A stretch of DNA of 64,000 bases, taken from positions 62,001 through 126,000 of the forward strand of contig NZ_BBIO01000007.1 in NCBI RefSeq assembly GCF_000739695.1. Direction: 5' to 3'. The position numbers and the translations under genes are program-made. Shown piece by piece: positions 53,515 to 62,867 of this stretch; positions within the stretch are counted from its first letter, which is position 1; each line of letters begins with the position of its first letter. A model generated the notes under the pieces. The model was given only the letters and a program-made list of their open reading frames with translations. It did no database searches and was not told the DNA's origin. The stretch comes from Tepidicaulis marinus (GTDB lineage: Bacteria > Pseudomonadota > Alphaproteobacteria > Parvibaculales > Parvibaculaceae).

Positions 53515-54687
53515 TTGCTCTTATCCTCGTTGGATAGCGCGAGCCAATCGGATCTTCTCAAAGCTGTTCTCAACACGGCGGTGGACGGTATTATCGCCAT
53601 CGACCGGCGCGGCCGGATTTGTCTCTTCAACAAGGCAAGCGAATTGCTTTTCGGTTACAAGGCCGAGGAAGTTTTTGGTCAGAACGTTCATATCCTGATG
53701 CCGGAACCGTACCGGACACAGCACGATTCCTATATCGCGAATTATCAGGCCACCGGCGAGGAAAAGATCATCGGTATCGGCCGGGAGGTCGAGGGGCGGC
53801 GGAAAGACGGATCGATCTTTCCCATGTATCTCTCGGTTGGCGAGGTGACGGACAGGGCCGAGCTTGCTTATGTGGGCATCGTGCGGGATATAACGGCGCA
53901 GCGGCAAAACTTCAGGGCGCTGGAAGATGCGTGCGTGCGCGCGGAAATCGCCAATCAAGCCAAATCCGAGTTTCTTTCCCGCATGTCCCATGAATTGCGC
54001 ACACCGCTGAATGCCGTTCTCGGCTTTGCGCAGATATTGGAACTGTCCGAACCTGGCGTGCTTTCTCCCGAAAAGGAAAAAGAATATTTCGAGGCCATCA
54101 TCTCTTCCGGCAATCATCTTCTCGGCTTGATCGAGGATGTTTTGGATCTGGCTAAAATAGAGCACGGGAAGGTGGAAATATCGATCAGGCCAGTGGATTT
54201 GCTGCGTACCGTGCGCCAATCGATCACCATGGTGCAGCCCGCTCTCGCCCGGTACCGCATCTCGGTCGTGGATGACGCGCTTTCCCATGCGCCCATGCCG
54301 CTGGTAAATGCGGACGAGGTGCGGCTGCGGCAATGCGTGATGAACTTGCTCAGCAACGGCGCCAAGTACAACAAGCCCGGCGGGAAAATTTTCATCAAAT
54401 GTGAAGTTACCTCTCAGGGCCGCGCGCGGCTGATCATCGAGGACACCGGAATCGGGATTCCCCGGGAGCGTTTGGGCGAACTTTTCAAACCCTTCACGCG
54501 CGTCAGCCGGCGCGAGGAAGTGGAGGGGAGCGGCATCGGTCTTGCGATCACCCGGCAATTCGTCGAGCAGATGGACGGCAATATCTCTGTGGTGAGCAAG
54601 GAAGGGGTAGGCAGCCGCTTTGCGCTGGAGCTGCCCTTGGCGGCGGGTGTTGAATCCTTTGCCGTCCACAACAACAAGCGCAGATAA
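53515..54687 (+). CDS. FixL-like soluble PAS histidine kinase, candidate haem sensor
   Basis: A 390-residue kinase with no membrane segment, from TTG at 53515 with GGAGGTGAGG upstream. The single PAS domain (about residues 12-128) carries LMPEPYRTQHDSYIANY and IIGIGREVEGRRKDG. His70 and Arg90 are spaced exactly like the haem ligand His200 and distal Arg220 of Bradyrhizobium FixL; FixL Arg206 and His214 are Asn and Lys here. Then H-box SRMSHELRTPLNAVLGF, N-box VMNLLSNGAKYN and GSGIGLAITRQFV. No regulator gene is adjacent. Haem binding is inference; many related PAS domains have not been tested. Confidence 0.82.
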   Translation: MLLSSLDSASQSDLLKAVLNTAVDGIIAIDRRGRICLFNKASELLFGYKAEEVFGQNVHILMPEPYRTQHDSYIANYQATGEEKIIGIGREVEGRRKDGSIFPMYLSVGEVTDRAELAYVGIVRDITAQRQNFRALEDACVRAEIANQAKSEFLSRMSHELRTPLNAVLGFAQILELSEPGVLSPEKEKEYFEAIISSGNHLLGLIEDVLDLAKIEHGKVEISIRPVDLLRTVRQSITMVQPALARYRISVVDDALSHAPMPLVNADEVRLRQCVMNLLSNGAKYNKPGGKIFIKCEVTSQGRARLIIEDTGIGIPRERLGELFKPFTRVSRREEVEGSGIGLAITRQFVEQMDGNISVVSKEGVGSRFALELPLAAGVESFAVHNNKRR

Positions 54688-54691
54688 AGAA

Positions 54692-54722
54692 AGCCGCCCC
54701 CTGCCGGAGCAGGAAGGCGGCT
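54692..54722 (+). terminator. Hairpin between converging kinase genes
   Basis: AGCCGCC/GGCGGCT with inner CTGC/GCAG form a stem of about 11 pairs between the FixL-like gene and the converging PleC-like gene. Only GTTCTC follows. Confidence 0.5.
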
Positions 54723-54750
54723 GTTCTCCGCGCTAAGACTGCCGCTTGAC

Positions 54751-56631
54751 TTAGTGCAGAGCGTCCCTTGGAAGGGTAAAAGACACGGTTGTGCCGATCC
54801 CTTCTTCACTTTCAATGGTCAATGTGCCGCCATGCATTTCCACGAGCGAGCGTGAAAGAGCAAGGCCGAGCCCGGTCCCGTTGTGCTTTTTCGACAGCTG
54901 GTTTTCGACTTGCTCGAAAGGGCGGCCGAGCTTGCTGAGCGCATTGGGAGGAATGCCGATGCCGGTATCCTTTACGCTGACTTGCAAATTGCCCCGTTCG
55001 TCTTCCCCGGCATAAACCGTGACATCGCCGCCGGCGGACGTGAACTTGACGGCGTTGGAGAGCAGGTTGAGCAGAACCTGCTTGATGGCGCGTTTGTCGA
55101 CCCAGACAGGTTTCTGCGCGCCGACGTCATTGTGCAATTTAACATCCGCGATATCCGCCCGGCCCGATACCAAGCGCAAGGATTCCTCGACCAGCTCCTT
55201 GATATCGACATGCTCTTGTTCGAGCGTCATGCGCCCCGCTTCGATCTTCGACATATCCAGAATGTCGTTGATCACATCGAGCAAATGCTGGCCGCTGGCT
55301 TTGATGTCGCTGGCATATTCTTCGTATTTCTTCGCGCCGAGCGGGCCGAAGAGCTGGGCTTCCATCATTTCAGAAAAGCCGATCACGGCATTGAGCGGTG
55401 TTCTAAGCTCGTGGCTCATATTGGCCAGGAATTCGGATTTGGAGCGGTTGGCGCCTTCCGCGCGGGTTTTCTCGACGGCATATTTTTCCGCAAGCTCGAC
55501 GAGTTGGCGTGCCTGATCCTGCAGTTTGTGGCGCGACTGTTCGAGGTCCATCACCGTTTTGCGCAGCTCGGCCTGATTGCGGGTCAGTTCCGCTTCCTGG
55601 TTCTTGATCGCGGTGATGTCCGTGCCGACACTCACTTGCCCGCCATCTTTCGTCTGGTGCTGGCTGATCTGCAGCCAGCGCCCGTCATCCAGGCGGATTT
55701 CCCGGATGCCGTTTTCATCCGAATTGATGATCCAGGAATTGGGCATGCCCGTTGCGTCCAGCACTTCATCGAGCCGGGTACCGGGCGCGACGGCCGTTTC
55801 ATCCAGATTCAAAAGCTCGCGGAACTTGCTGTTGCAGATGACGAGCTGGTCTTGGGCATCCACCAGTACAAAGGCCTCGCCCGTGCTTTCGATCGCATCG
55901 CGCAAGCGCTCGGTCGCCTGGCGCTCGCGCGCTTCGGCGAGTTTCTGTTCGGTAATGTCGATGGTCAGGCCAACAAGCCGCTCGCCCATGGAGCGTCCGT
56001 CGCTCCAGACCTGGCCCTTGGCATTGAGCCATATCCAGGTGCCGTCCACGTGCTGCAGGCGGAAGGTGACATCGTAAGAGCGCGCGGCCCTTTTGGGCGC
56101 GGCCAGCATTTCGTCGAGCGCGGGCATATCGTCCGGATGGATCATCTCGCGGATTTCGGCGACCGACAGGCGCCGGGAGGGCGGGCGGCGGCCCAGCATG
56201 TCGAACATGGCCGAAGACCAGAAAACTCTGTTTTCCTGCAGGTTCCAGTCCCAGATGCCGCAGCGCGCGCCGGCAAAGGCCATATCGAAGCGGCGCTGAT
56301 TTTCAAGAACCTGCGCTTCGGCGGCAACCTTGCGTTCGATGAGGCGCAGCATGGCGAAGCCGAGCACGAGGCAGGCAATGCTGGCGCCTAGCGCGGCGAC
56401 CATGGGCCGCGTCATGCCTTCCTGCCAGATCAGCGCGCCGTTCAACGCCAAAAGCGAGATGCCGGCAAGGGCGAGGGTAAGTTTGTATGTCCAGCGGAAC
56501 AGCTTGCGGCTGCTTTTTCCCGCTTCGGCTTGCGATATCAGCGTCATGTCGGCCGATCCCAGTCTTGCGCCCAATGCCGCTCCCATATTGGTGCGGCCAA
56601 CATTAGACCCCCAATCCACCATGCCAACCAT
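54751..56631 (-). CDS. PleC/PdhS-like histidine kinase with two PAS domains
   Basis: A 626-residue kinase. Two membrane helices at about 48-66 and 73-97 anchor it, with almost no periplasmic loop. PAS 1 (about 105-232, with MIHPDDMPALDEML) and PAS 2 (about 242-350) follow, then a coiled linker, the H-box FLANMSHELRTPLNAVIGF, DILDMSKIEAGRM, N-box LLNLLSNAVKF and GTGLGLALSRSLV. The dimerisation domain is of the PdhS type that acts on DivK-like regulators. A CtrA-like box and clustered GANTC sites lie just upstream, suggesting cell-cycle control. ATG at 56631 or 56622. Confidence 0.85.
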   Translation of the reverse strand: MVGMVDWGSNVGRTNMGAALGARLGSADMTLISQAEAGKSSRKLFRWTYKLTLALAGISLLALNGALIWQEGMTRPMVAALGASIACLVLGFAMLRLIERKVAAEAQVLENQRRFDMAFAGARCGIWDWNLQENRVFWSSAMFDMLGRRPPSRRLSVAEIREMIHPDDMPALDEMLAAPKRAARSYDVTFRLQHVDGTWIWLNAKGQVWSDGRSMGERLVGLTIDITEQKLAEARERQATERLRDAIESTGEAFVLVDAQDQLVICNSKFRELLNLDETAVAPGTRLDEVLDATGMPNSWIINSDENGIREIRLDDGRWLQISQHQTKDGGQVSVGTDITAIKNQEAELTRNQAELRKTVMDLEQSRHKLQDQARQLVELAEKYAVEKTRAEGANRSKSEFLANMSHELRTPLNAVIGFSEMMEAQLFGPLGAKKYEEYASDIKASGQHLLDVINDILDMSKIEAGRMTLEQEHVDIKELVEESLRLVSGRADIADVKLHNDVGAQKPVWVDKRAIKQVLLNLLSNAVKFTSAGGDVTVYAGEDERGNLQVSVKDTGIGIPPNALSKLGRPFEQVENQLSKKHNGTGLGLALSRSLVEMHGGTLTIESEEGIGTTVSFTLPRDALH

Positions 56632-56658
56632 TCCCCATCCTAGGTTTAGCCAGACCTG

Positions 56659-56674
56659 CTAACGTTTCGTTAAC
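56659..56674 (+). promoter_or_regulatory. CtrA-like box upstream of the PleC-like kinase
   Basis: CTAA-N7-TTAAC differs by one base from the CtrA consensus TTAA-N7-TTAAC. It lies 28 bases upstream of the kinase start. Three GANTC methylation sites follow between 56676 and 56707. Confidence 0.4.
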
Positions 56675-56865
56675 CGAATCACTTTGGGATGATTCGGCTT
56701 GGGAGTCGCCGTGTCCAGTAGGCGCGGGGAGTTTGCCTGAATTTACAGGCCGAAAGCGTCAAACCGATGCATTTTTGACTCACTCTCGTGCCGGAAGGGG
56801 ACATTTCCGGCAAGAAGTGGGAATTAAAACCGCCGTTCGGGCTCGGAAAATCAGGCTCTTGCGTC

Positions 56866-59514
56866 TTACCCCAGCGTCTTTGTCGCGATTTCGTAAACGT
56901 CACGGGACAGTTCCGCCTGCGAGACGATGCGCTCCAGCGTCTCGCGCATATGCGCCTGCCGGACGGGCTCGAATTGCCGCCAGGACTTGAAGGCGCCAAG
57001 TAGCCGCGCGGCCACTTGCGGGTTGATCTTGTCGAGCGCCAGCACCTGCTCGGCCACGAAGCGGTAGCCTTCGCCGCCGCTCTCATGAAAGCGCAGCTGG
57101 TTTGCGGTGGCGAAGGAGCCGATCAGCGCGCGCACCTTGTTCGGATTGCGCAGCGAGAAGGCCGGATGCGCCATCAGCTCGCGCACGCGCGAAAGCGTGC
57201 CCGGCAAGGGCGAGGTGGCCTGCAAGGCAAACCACTTGTCCATTACCAGATGGTCGTCCTTCCAGCGGTCATGGAAGGCACGGAGCGCTTCTTCGCGCTC
57301 GGGGCAGTCCGTATGCGCAAGGACGCCGAGCGCGGCCATGCTGTCGGTCATATTGTCCGCCGTATCGAACTGGTTTTTGGCCAGCGCGATGGCATCTGCC
57401 CGGCCCGTCGCTGCCATATAGCCAAGACAGGTATTGCGAAGAGAGCGTTTGCCGGCCGCTTCCGCGTCTGGCGAATAAGTGCCGGGCGTCTCGTTCTCAT
57501 TATAGGCGCGTTCGAATTCGGCATAGAGCTGTTCGGCAAGCGAAGCGCGGAAAGCTTCGCGGGCGCTATGGATCGCTTCCACATCCACGTCCTGACCGAT
57601 GGCCTGCGCCAATGTCTGTTCGGCGGGCAGAACGATCATTTGCGCGACGAATTCCGGCTCGAGCCCCGGATCGTTCAATATCTTCCGGACAATCCCGGCA
57701 AAGCCGGTGCCCGCACGCGGTATTTTGCCGTTGCTGAGCGCTGCAATGTTCCCGGTCAAGATCATTGACGCGTATTTCTGCGCCGCTTCCCAGCGGTTGA
57801 AGGGGTCGCTGTCATGGGCCATGAGGAAGGCCCATTCGCGCTCTCCCAAATTGCTTGAAAGTTTTACCGGCGCCGTAAACCCGCGCAGCAGCGAGGGCAC
57901 GGGTTTGGCGGTCACGTTTTTGAAGCGGAATGTCTGTTCCCGTTTCGTCAAGCTGATGACATGGGCTCCGCTTGCCGCTGCCGTGCCACCTATGGGCGAA
58001 AGCGGCAGGTCCGCGCCATCCTCGCCTAAAAGCCCGATCTCAATGGGAATATGCAGCGGCTCTTTGTGCGGCTGGCCGGGCGTCGGGGGGCAGACTTGCG
58101 AAAGCTGCAGCACGTATTCCTGCTGCGCGCCGTCCCATTTGCCCGATGCCATGACTTCCGGCGTGCCGGCCTGGTGGTACCAGCGTTTGAACTGGGAAAG
58201 ATCGACACCGCTGCCATCCGACAGCGCTTCGAGAAAATCTTCCACCGTCGCCGCGCGTCCGTCATGGCGGGTGAAATAAAGGTCCATGCCTTTGCGGAAT
58301 TTTTCCGCCCCGAGCAGCGTATAGATCATCCGCACGAGCTCGGCGCCTTTTTCATAGACGGTCGCGGTATAGAAATTGTTGATCTCGATGTAAGCATCGG
58401 GCCGCACGGGATGGGCAAGCGGCCCGCCATCTTCCGGGAACTGATGCGTGCGCAGCATGCGCACGTCGGCAATGCGTTTGACGGCGCGTGAGCGCATATC
58501 CGCGGTAAATTCCTGATCGCGAAAAACCGTCAACCCTTCTTTCAGGCACAGCTGAAACCAGTCGCGGCAGGTAATGCGGTTGCCGGTCCAGTTGTGGAAA
58601 TATTCATGGGCGACGATCGCCTCGATATTGGCGAAATCTAAATCCGTCGCCGTGTCGGGCCGGGCGAGAATATATTTGTCGTTAAAGATATTCAGGCCCT
58701 TGTTTTCCATCGCGCCCATATTGAAAGCACTGACGGCGACGATCATGAAAATATCGAGATCGTATTCACGCCCGAAGACTTTCTCGTCCCAGGCCATGGC
58801 GCGCTTCAACGCATCCATCGCATAGGCGCAGCGGTCTTCGTTGCCGGGCTCCACATAGATGCGCAGATCGACTTCGCGCCCCGAGGCGGTGGTGAAAGCA
58901 TCGCGCACGCAGCCAAGATCGCCCGCCACCAGCGCAAAAAGATAGGAAGGTTTGGGGTAGGGATCGTGCCATTCGGCAAAATGCCGCCCGTCTTCCAGCA
59001 CCCCGCTCTCCACGCAATTGCCATTGGCCAGCAGCACGGGAGCCAGCGCCTTTTCGGCGGTGATGCGCGTGCGGTAAACCGCCATGACGTCCGGCCGGTC
59101 GAGCATATAGGTGATGCGCCGAAACCCTTCCGCCTCGCACTGGGTACAGAAGATGCCGCCGGCAAGATAAAGCCCCGTCAATGCGGTATTGGCCGCCGGG
59201 TTGCAGCGCGAGACCGTGGTCAGCGTGAAGGCGCCTGCCGGCACCTCCATAATGGTCAGCCCGCTCTCATCTTCCTGATAGCGGTTGGGGCCCAGCTTTT
59301 CCCCGTTCAGGTGAACTTCCAGCAGCTCCAGCCCTTCCCCGTCGAGCCGCAGACTGTCCTTGCCCGGCCGGCTTGCATTGGGGCGCACGGCAAGCGTCGA
59401 GCGTACCTGCGCCGTCTCAGGCGCAAGGTCTACGTCGAGATGCACCTCATCGATCCAGAAATCGGGTTCGCTATAATCTTTCAGCGCGATGGGGCGGGGG
59501 TCTTCGGTTCTCAT
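56866..59514 (-). CDS. pepN: Aminopeptidase N (M1 family)
   Basis: An 882-residue zinc peptidase that removes N-terminal residues from peptides in the cytoplasm. It has the exopeptidase motif GAMENKGL, the zinc site VAHEYFHNWTGNRIT and the third ligand in CLKEGLTVFRD. The ATG at 59514 (MRTEDPRPIALKDYSEP) matches the usual start of the family, and the longer frame to 59616 adds an unlikely basic stretch. Domain order and length are normal for the PepN group. It reads in the same direction as the efflux genes but 192 bases separate them. Confidence 0.95.
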   Translation of the reverse strand: MRTEDPRPIALKDYSEPDFWIDEVHLDVDLAPETAQVRSTLAVRPNASRPGKDSLRLDGEGLELLEVHLNGEKLGPNRYQEDESGLTIMEVPAGAFTLTTVSRCNPAANTALTGLYLAGGIFCTQCEAEGFRRITYMLDRPDVMAVYRTRITAEKALAPVLLANGNCVESGVLEDGRHFAEWHDPYPKPSYLFALVAGDLGCVRDAFTTASGREVDLRIYVEPGNEDRCAYAMDALKRAMAWDEKVFGREYDLDIFMIVAVSAFNMGAMENKGLNIFNDKYILARPDTATDLDFANIEAIVAHEYFHNWTGNRITCRDWFQLCLKEGLTVFRDQEFTADMRSRAVKRIADVRMLRTHQFPEDGGPLAHPVRPDAYIEINNFYTATVYEKGAELVRMIYTLLGAEKFRKGMDLYFTRHDGRAATVEDFLEALSDGSGVDLSQFKRWYHQAGTPEVMASGKWDGAQQEYVLQLSQVCPPTPGQPHKEPLHIPIEIGLLGEDGADLPLSPIGGTAAASGAHVISLTKREQTFRFKNVTAKPVPSLLRGFTAPVKLSSNLGEREWAFLMAHDSDPFNRWEAAQKYASMILTGNIAALSNGKIPRAGTGFAGIVRKILNDPGLEPEFVAQMIVLPAEQTLAQAIGQDVDVEAIHSAREAFRASLAEQLYAEFERAYNENETPGTYSPDAEAAGKRSLRNTCLGYMAATGRADAIALAKNQFDTADNMTDSMAALGVLAHTDCPEREEALRAFHDRWKDDHLVMDKWFALQATSPLPGTLSRVRELMAHPAFSLRNPNKVRALIGSFATANQLRFHESGGEGYRFVAEQVLALDKINPQVAARLLGAFKSWRQFEPVRQAHMRETLERIVSQAELSRDVYEIATKTLG

Positions 59515-59641
59515 GCGGTACTCGGTGCTTCTGGCGCTGCCGGGGGCGGGCCGGGATGGGGGCCAAACGGCCAAGGCCGATGCTTCTAGCACCGGCCTCT
59601 GGCGAAATTTAGGCAATGTCCGGAATATGTCTAGCCTTGCG

Positions 59642-59655
59642 GGTGAAACTTCACC
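59642..59655. promoter_or_regulatory. Inverted repeat upstream of pepN
   Basis: GGTGAA-AC-TTCACC lies 128 bases before the pepN start and 52 bases after the efflux permease stop. It could be an operator or a weak hairpin; I see nothing else in this 192-base gap. Confidence 0.25.
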
Positions 59656-59706
59656 AGGAAGTGTCGGGCGGACTTGTTGCGGCTGCGAGGCTGCAATCCA
59701 TAAGGG

Positions 59707-62700
59707 TTAGTCCGCCGGTCCCTGGGAGCCGCGCCAAATGCCCGCTTTTCCGCCAAGTGCCGCGGCTTTCCGGCCCAATGATTTGAAGAAGCCGGGCGTG
59801 TCGGCCATCAGCGTGTACGCGACGGGTACAACCACCAATGTTAGGAAGGTGGAAGAAATAAGCCCGCCAATAACGAGAATACCCATGGCGTTCCGGAACT
59901 CCGCCCCCTGGCTGGTGGAAAGGGCGACGGGAATCATCCCGCAAATCGTGGAGAAAGCGGTCATGAGCACGGGGCGCAGGCGCACGGGCCCTGCATGCAG
60001 CATTGCCTCGCGGGCCGGGCGGCCTTCCTCGCGCAAGGTGTTGGCATAATCGACGAGCAAAATGCCGTTCTTCATCACAAGGCCCATCAGCGCCAGCATA
60101 CCGATCTGCGCGAACATCGTCAGCGTCTCGCCGGAAATCGCCAGCGCAAAGAATGCGCCGACGAAAGAGAGCGGGGCGGTGAGCATGATGATCGCCGGCT
60201 GGGCGAAGCTGTTGAACTGGCTCGCCAGGATCATATAGAGCGCGGTGAGCGCCAGAAGGAACGCAAAGCTGATCGCCTGCTGGTTCTCCTTCATGCGTTT
60301 GGCTTTGCCTTCGGCCGACCAGACATAACCTGGCCCAAGTTCGGCCTCACGCAAAATCTGTTCAAGGCGTGCGGTTGCCTCGCCCAGCGCCACGCCTTCC
60401 GGCGTGTTGGCCAGAAGCGCAATGCGGCGGGAGCGGTTCTGCCGGTCGATCTGCGCTGGGCCGCTATCGATGCGGAACTTCGCCATATTGGCGATATCGA
60501 CAAGTTTCCCGTCCGAGCCGCGCACTTGAATAAGCTCCAGCCGGTCGAGATCGTTGCGCTGATCTTCTTCGAGCCGCACCCGCACATCATAACGTGAGCC
60601 ATATTCTTCATAGGTCACGACATCCGTGCCGCCGACGAGCGAGCGCACCGTCTCGGCCAGGTTGCGCACCGAAACGCCAAGATCCGCCGCCCGGCGCCGG
60701 TCGACGGAAACCTGCACTTCCGGTTTGCCTGTCTCGAAGGAGGTTTTGATATCGGTAAAGAGGCCCGTCTCCTCCATCCGCGCGGTGATCACATCTGTCT
60801 TTGCTTCAAGCACGGCAAGGTCCGGTCCGCGCAAAGAATAAGTGAGCTCGAAGGAAGAAAAACCGCCGCCGGAAATCCAGGGCACATCCGAAACGCTCAC
60901 ATGCTTCGCCTCGGGCGCTGCCTGCAGCATGGCCGCGCGGGCCGCACCCATAACGGCGATCGCGCCCTCGTCGCGGTCGGCTTTCGGGGTGAGGCCGATA
61001 TAGAATTCGGCTTCGTTGACGCGCTGCTGCGTGCCCGAGCCGATCGTATAGAAGACGGTCGTGACATGCTCGGTGCCCGACAGAGCCTGGGCAACGCGGC
61101 TCGCCACTTGCCGGGTTTGCTCGATCCCGGCGCCGAAGGGAAGCTCCACTTTCGCAAGGAACTCGCTTCTGTCGGCTTTCGTATCGAAAGCGGTGGGAAT
61201 GGTGCTTGCCGCCATCTGCCCCAGAATGACAGCGCCGAAGGCCAGCAGCATGACCAGCCAGCGAAAACGCAGCGCCAGATGCAGGAGGTTTTCATAGGCC
61301 CGCTCCAGCGAGCGGTAGGCATCTTCGAAAATCCGTGCAAGCCAACTCATCTCATCGCGGTCCACCGTCCCTTTATTGAGGAAGCGGGCGCAGAGCGTCG
61401 GTGTGAGCGTCAGCGAGACAAGGAGCGAAACCATGACCGAGAAGGTGATCGCCAGCCCGTATTGAAAGAAGAACCGGCCCACCACACCGCTCATGAAGGC
61501 GATGGGCACGAAGACCGCGCAGATCGACAAAGTGCCTGCCAGCACCGCCGCGCCCACTTCCCGCACGCCCAGCGAGGCGGCTTCCATAGGCCCGTAGCCT
61601 TCATCGAGCTTGCGGTAAATTGCCTCCAGCACGACGATCGCATCATCCACCAGAAGACCGACAGCGACCGAAAGCGCCATCAATGTCATGAGGTTGATCG
61701 TGAAATCCATGACGTAGAAGGCGAAGAAAGTGGAGATCAGCGCCGTCGGCATGGCAATGGCGACGATAATCGTGGCGCGCAGATTGAGCAGAAAGGCGAG
61801 CGTCACCAGCACCACGAGAATAATACCGAGAATGATGTCGTCGAAAACGTCATTGGCGGCGCTTTCGATGAAGAGCGAGGTATCGCGCGCCGCGATGATG
61901 CGCATGCCGGGCGGGGCAAGCTCTTCCAGATGGGTCAGCTCGGCGCGGATCGCGCGGGCAACTTCCACGGCATTGCGGCCCGACTGGCGGCGGATTTCGA
62001 GCGAGACACCGGGCTTGCCGTCGAGCTCGGCATAGGAGCGGAAATCTTCCATCCCGTCCTCCACCCGCGCCACATCGCGGATGCGGGTGGGCGCGCCGTC
62101 CTGGCGGAAGGCAATGACGATATCGCCGAACTCCTTCACGCTGCCGACTTCGCCCTTGGTCTTGACCGAAAATTCGGTTTGCAGGCCCGCTGTCTCCAGC
62201 CGCCCGCCGGGAATTTCCGCATGTTCGCGCCGCAGCGCGGTGATGAGGTCATCCGCCGTCACGCCGAAAGCGCGCAGCTTCACCGCATCGAGCCAGATGC
62301 GCACTTCCCGGTCGCGCCCGCCGACAAGTTTGATGGAGCCGACGCCGGGCACGCGCTGCAGCTGCTCCTTCACCGTCTTATCGGCAAACTGGGTAAGCTG
62401 ACGGATCGGCATATCGCCCGCGATCATCACGGACATGATGGGCTGCGCGTCGGGGTCGATTTTCTGGACGATGGACTGGCGGGTATCGACCGGCATGTCG
62501 GGGCGGGCGAGCGCCACTTTGTCGCGCACATCTTGCGCTTTCACGTCGACATCTTCATCGAGCCCGAATTCGATCACCACCTGGCTTTGGCCTTCGGAGC
62601 TCGTGGAAGAAAGATTCTCGATGCCCGAAATCGTGTTGACCTGTTCCTCGACCGGGTCGCTCACTTCCGATTCGATCGTGTCGGGGCTTGCGCCCTCAAG

Positions 62701-62850
62701 CTCCGTATTGATCGAGACAACGGGAAACTCGACACGCGGAAAAAGATCGACACCGAGCCGCCCGAGGGAAATCCAGCCCAAGGTGACAAGCGCGGCAATG
62801 ATCATGACCGCGAAAACCGGGCGGCGGATGGAAAGATCGGAAATCCACAT
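59707..62850 (-). CDS. RND efflux transporter permease (AcrB/HAE1-type)
   Basis: A 1047-residue inner-membrane pump. It begins MWISDLSIRRPVFAVMIIA, has about 12 membrane helices in two halves with large periplasmic loops, and keeps the paired acids of helix 4 in VGLLVDDAIVVLE that carry protons in AcrB. Length is normal. AGGAAC lies upstream of the ATG, 17 bases after the adaptor gene stop, so pump and adaptor are one operon. No outer-membrane channel gene is in view. Substrates unknown; hydrophobic drugs or solvents are typical. Confidence 0.93.
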   Translation of the reverse strand: MWISDLSIRRPVFAVMIIAALVTLGWISLGRLGVDLFPRVEFPVVSINTELEGASPDTIESEVSDPVEEQVNTISGIENLSSTSSEGQSQVVIEFGLDEDVDVKAQDVRDKVALARPDMPVDTRQSIVQKIDPDAQPIMSVMIAGDMPIRQLTQFADKTVKEQLQRVPGVGSIKLVGGRDREVRIWLDAVKLRAFGVTADDLITALRREHAEIPGGRLETAGLQTEFSVKTKGEVGSVKEFGDIVIAFRQDGAPTRIRDVARVEDGMEDFRSYAELDGKPGVSLEIRRQSGRNAVEVARAIRAELTHLEELAPPGMRIIAARDTSLFIESAANDVFDDIILGIILVVLVTLAFLLNLRATIIVAIAMPTALISTFFAFYVMDFTINLMTLMALSVAVGLLVDDAIVVLEAIYRKLDEGYGPMEAASLGVREVGAAVLAGTLSICAVFVPIAFMSGVVGRFFFQYGLAITFSVMVSLLVSLTLTPTLCARFLNKGTVDRDEMSWLARIFEDAYRSLERAYENLLHLALRFRWLVMLLAFGAVILGQMAASTIPTAFDTKADRSEFLAKVELPFGAGIEQTRQVASRVAQALSGTEHVTTVFYTIGSGTQQRVNEAEFYIGLTPKADRDEGAIAVMGAARAAMLQAAPEAKHVSVSDVPWISGGGFSSFELTYSLRGPDLAVLEAKTDVITARMEETGLFTDIKTSFETGKPEVQVSVDRRRAADLGVSVRNLAETVRSLVGGTDVVTYEEYGSRYDVRVRLEEDQRNDLDRLELIQVRGSDGKLVDIANMAKFRIDSGPAQIDRQNRSRRIALLANTPEGVALGEATARLEQILREAELGPGYVWSAEGKAKRMKENQQAISFAFLLALTALYMILASQFNSFAQPAIIMLTAPLSFVGAFFALAISGETLTMFAQIGMLALMGLVMKNGILLVDYANTLREEGRPAREAMLHAGPVRLRPVLMTAFSTICGMIPVALSTSQGAEFRNAMGILVIGGLISSTFLTLVVVPVAYTLMADTPGFFKSLGRKAAALGGKAGIWRGSQGPAD

Positions 62851-62867
62851 GGCTTGTTCCTATCCGC

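Noticed and set aside
59515-59616. 34-residue N-terminal extension of aminopeptidase N
   Set aside because: PepN proteins start near MRTEDPRP; the extension is a Pro/Arg/Ala-rich stretch typical of non-coding GC-rich sequence.
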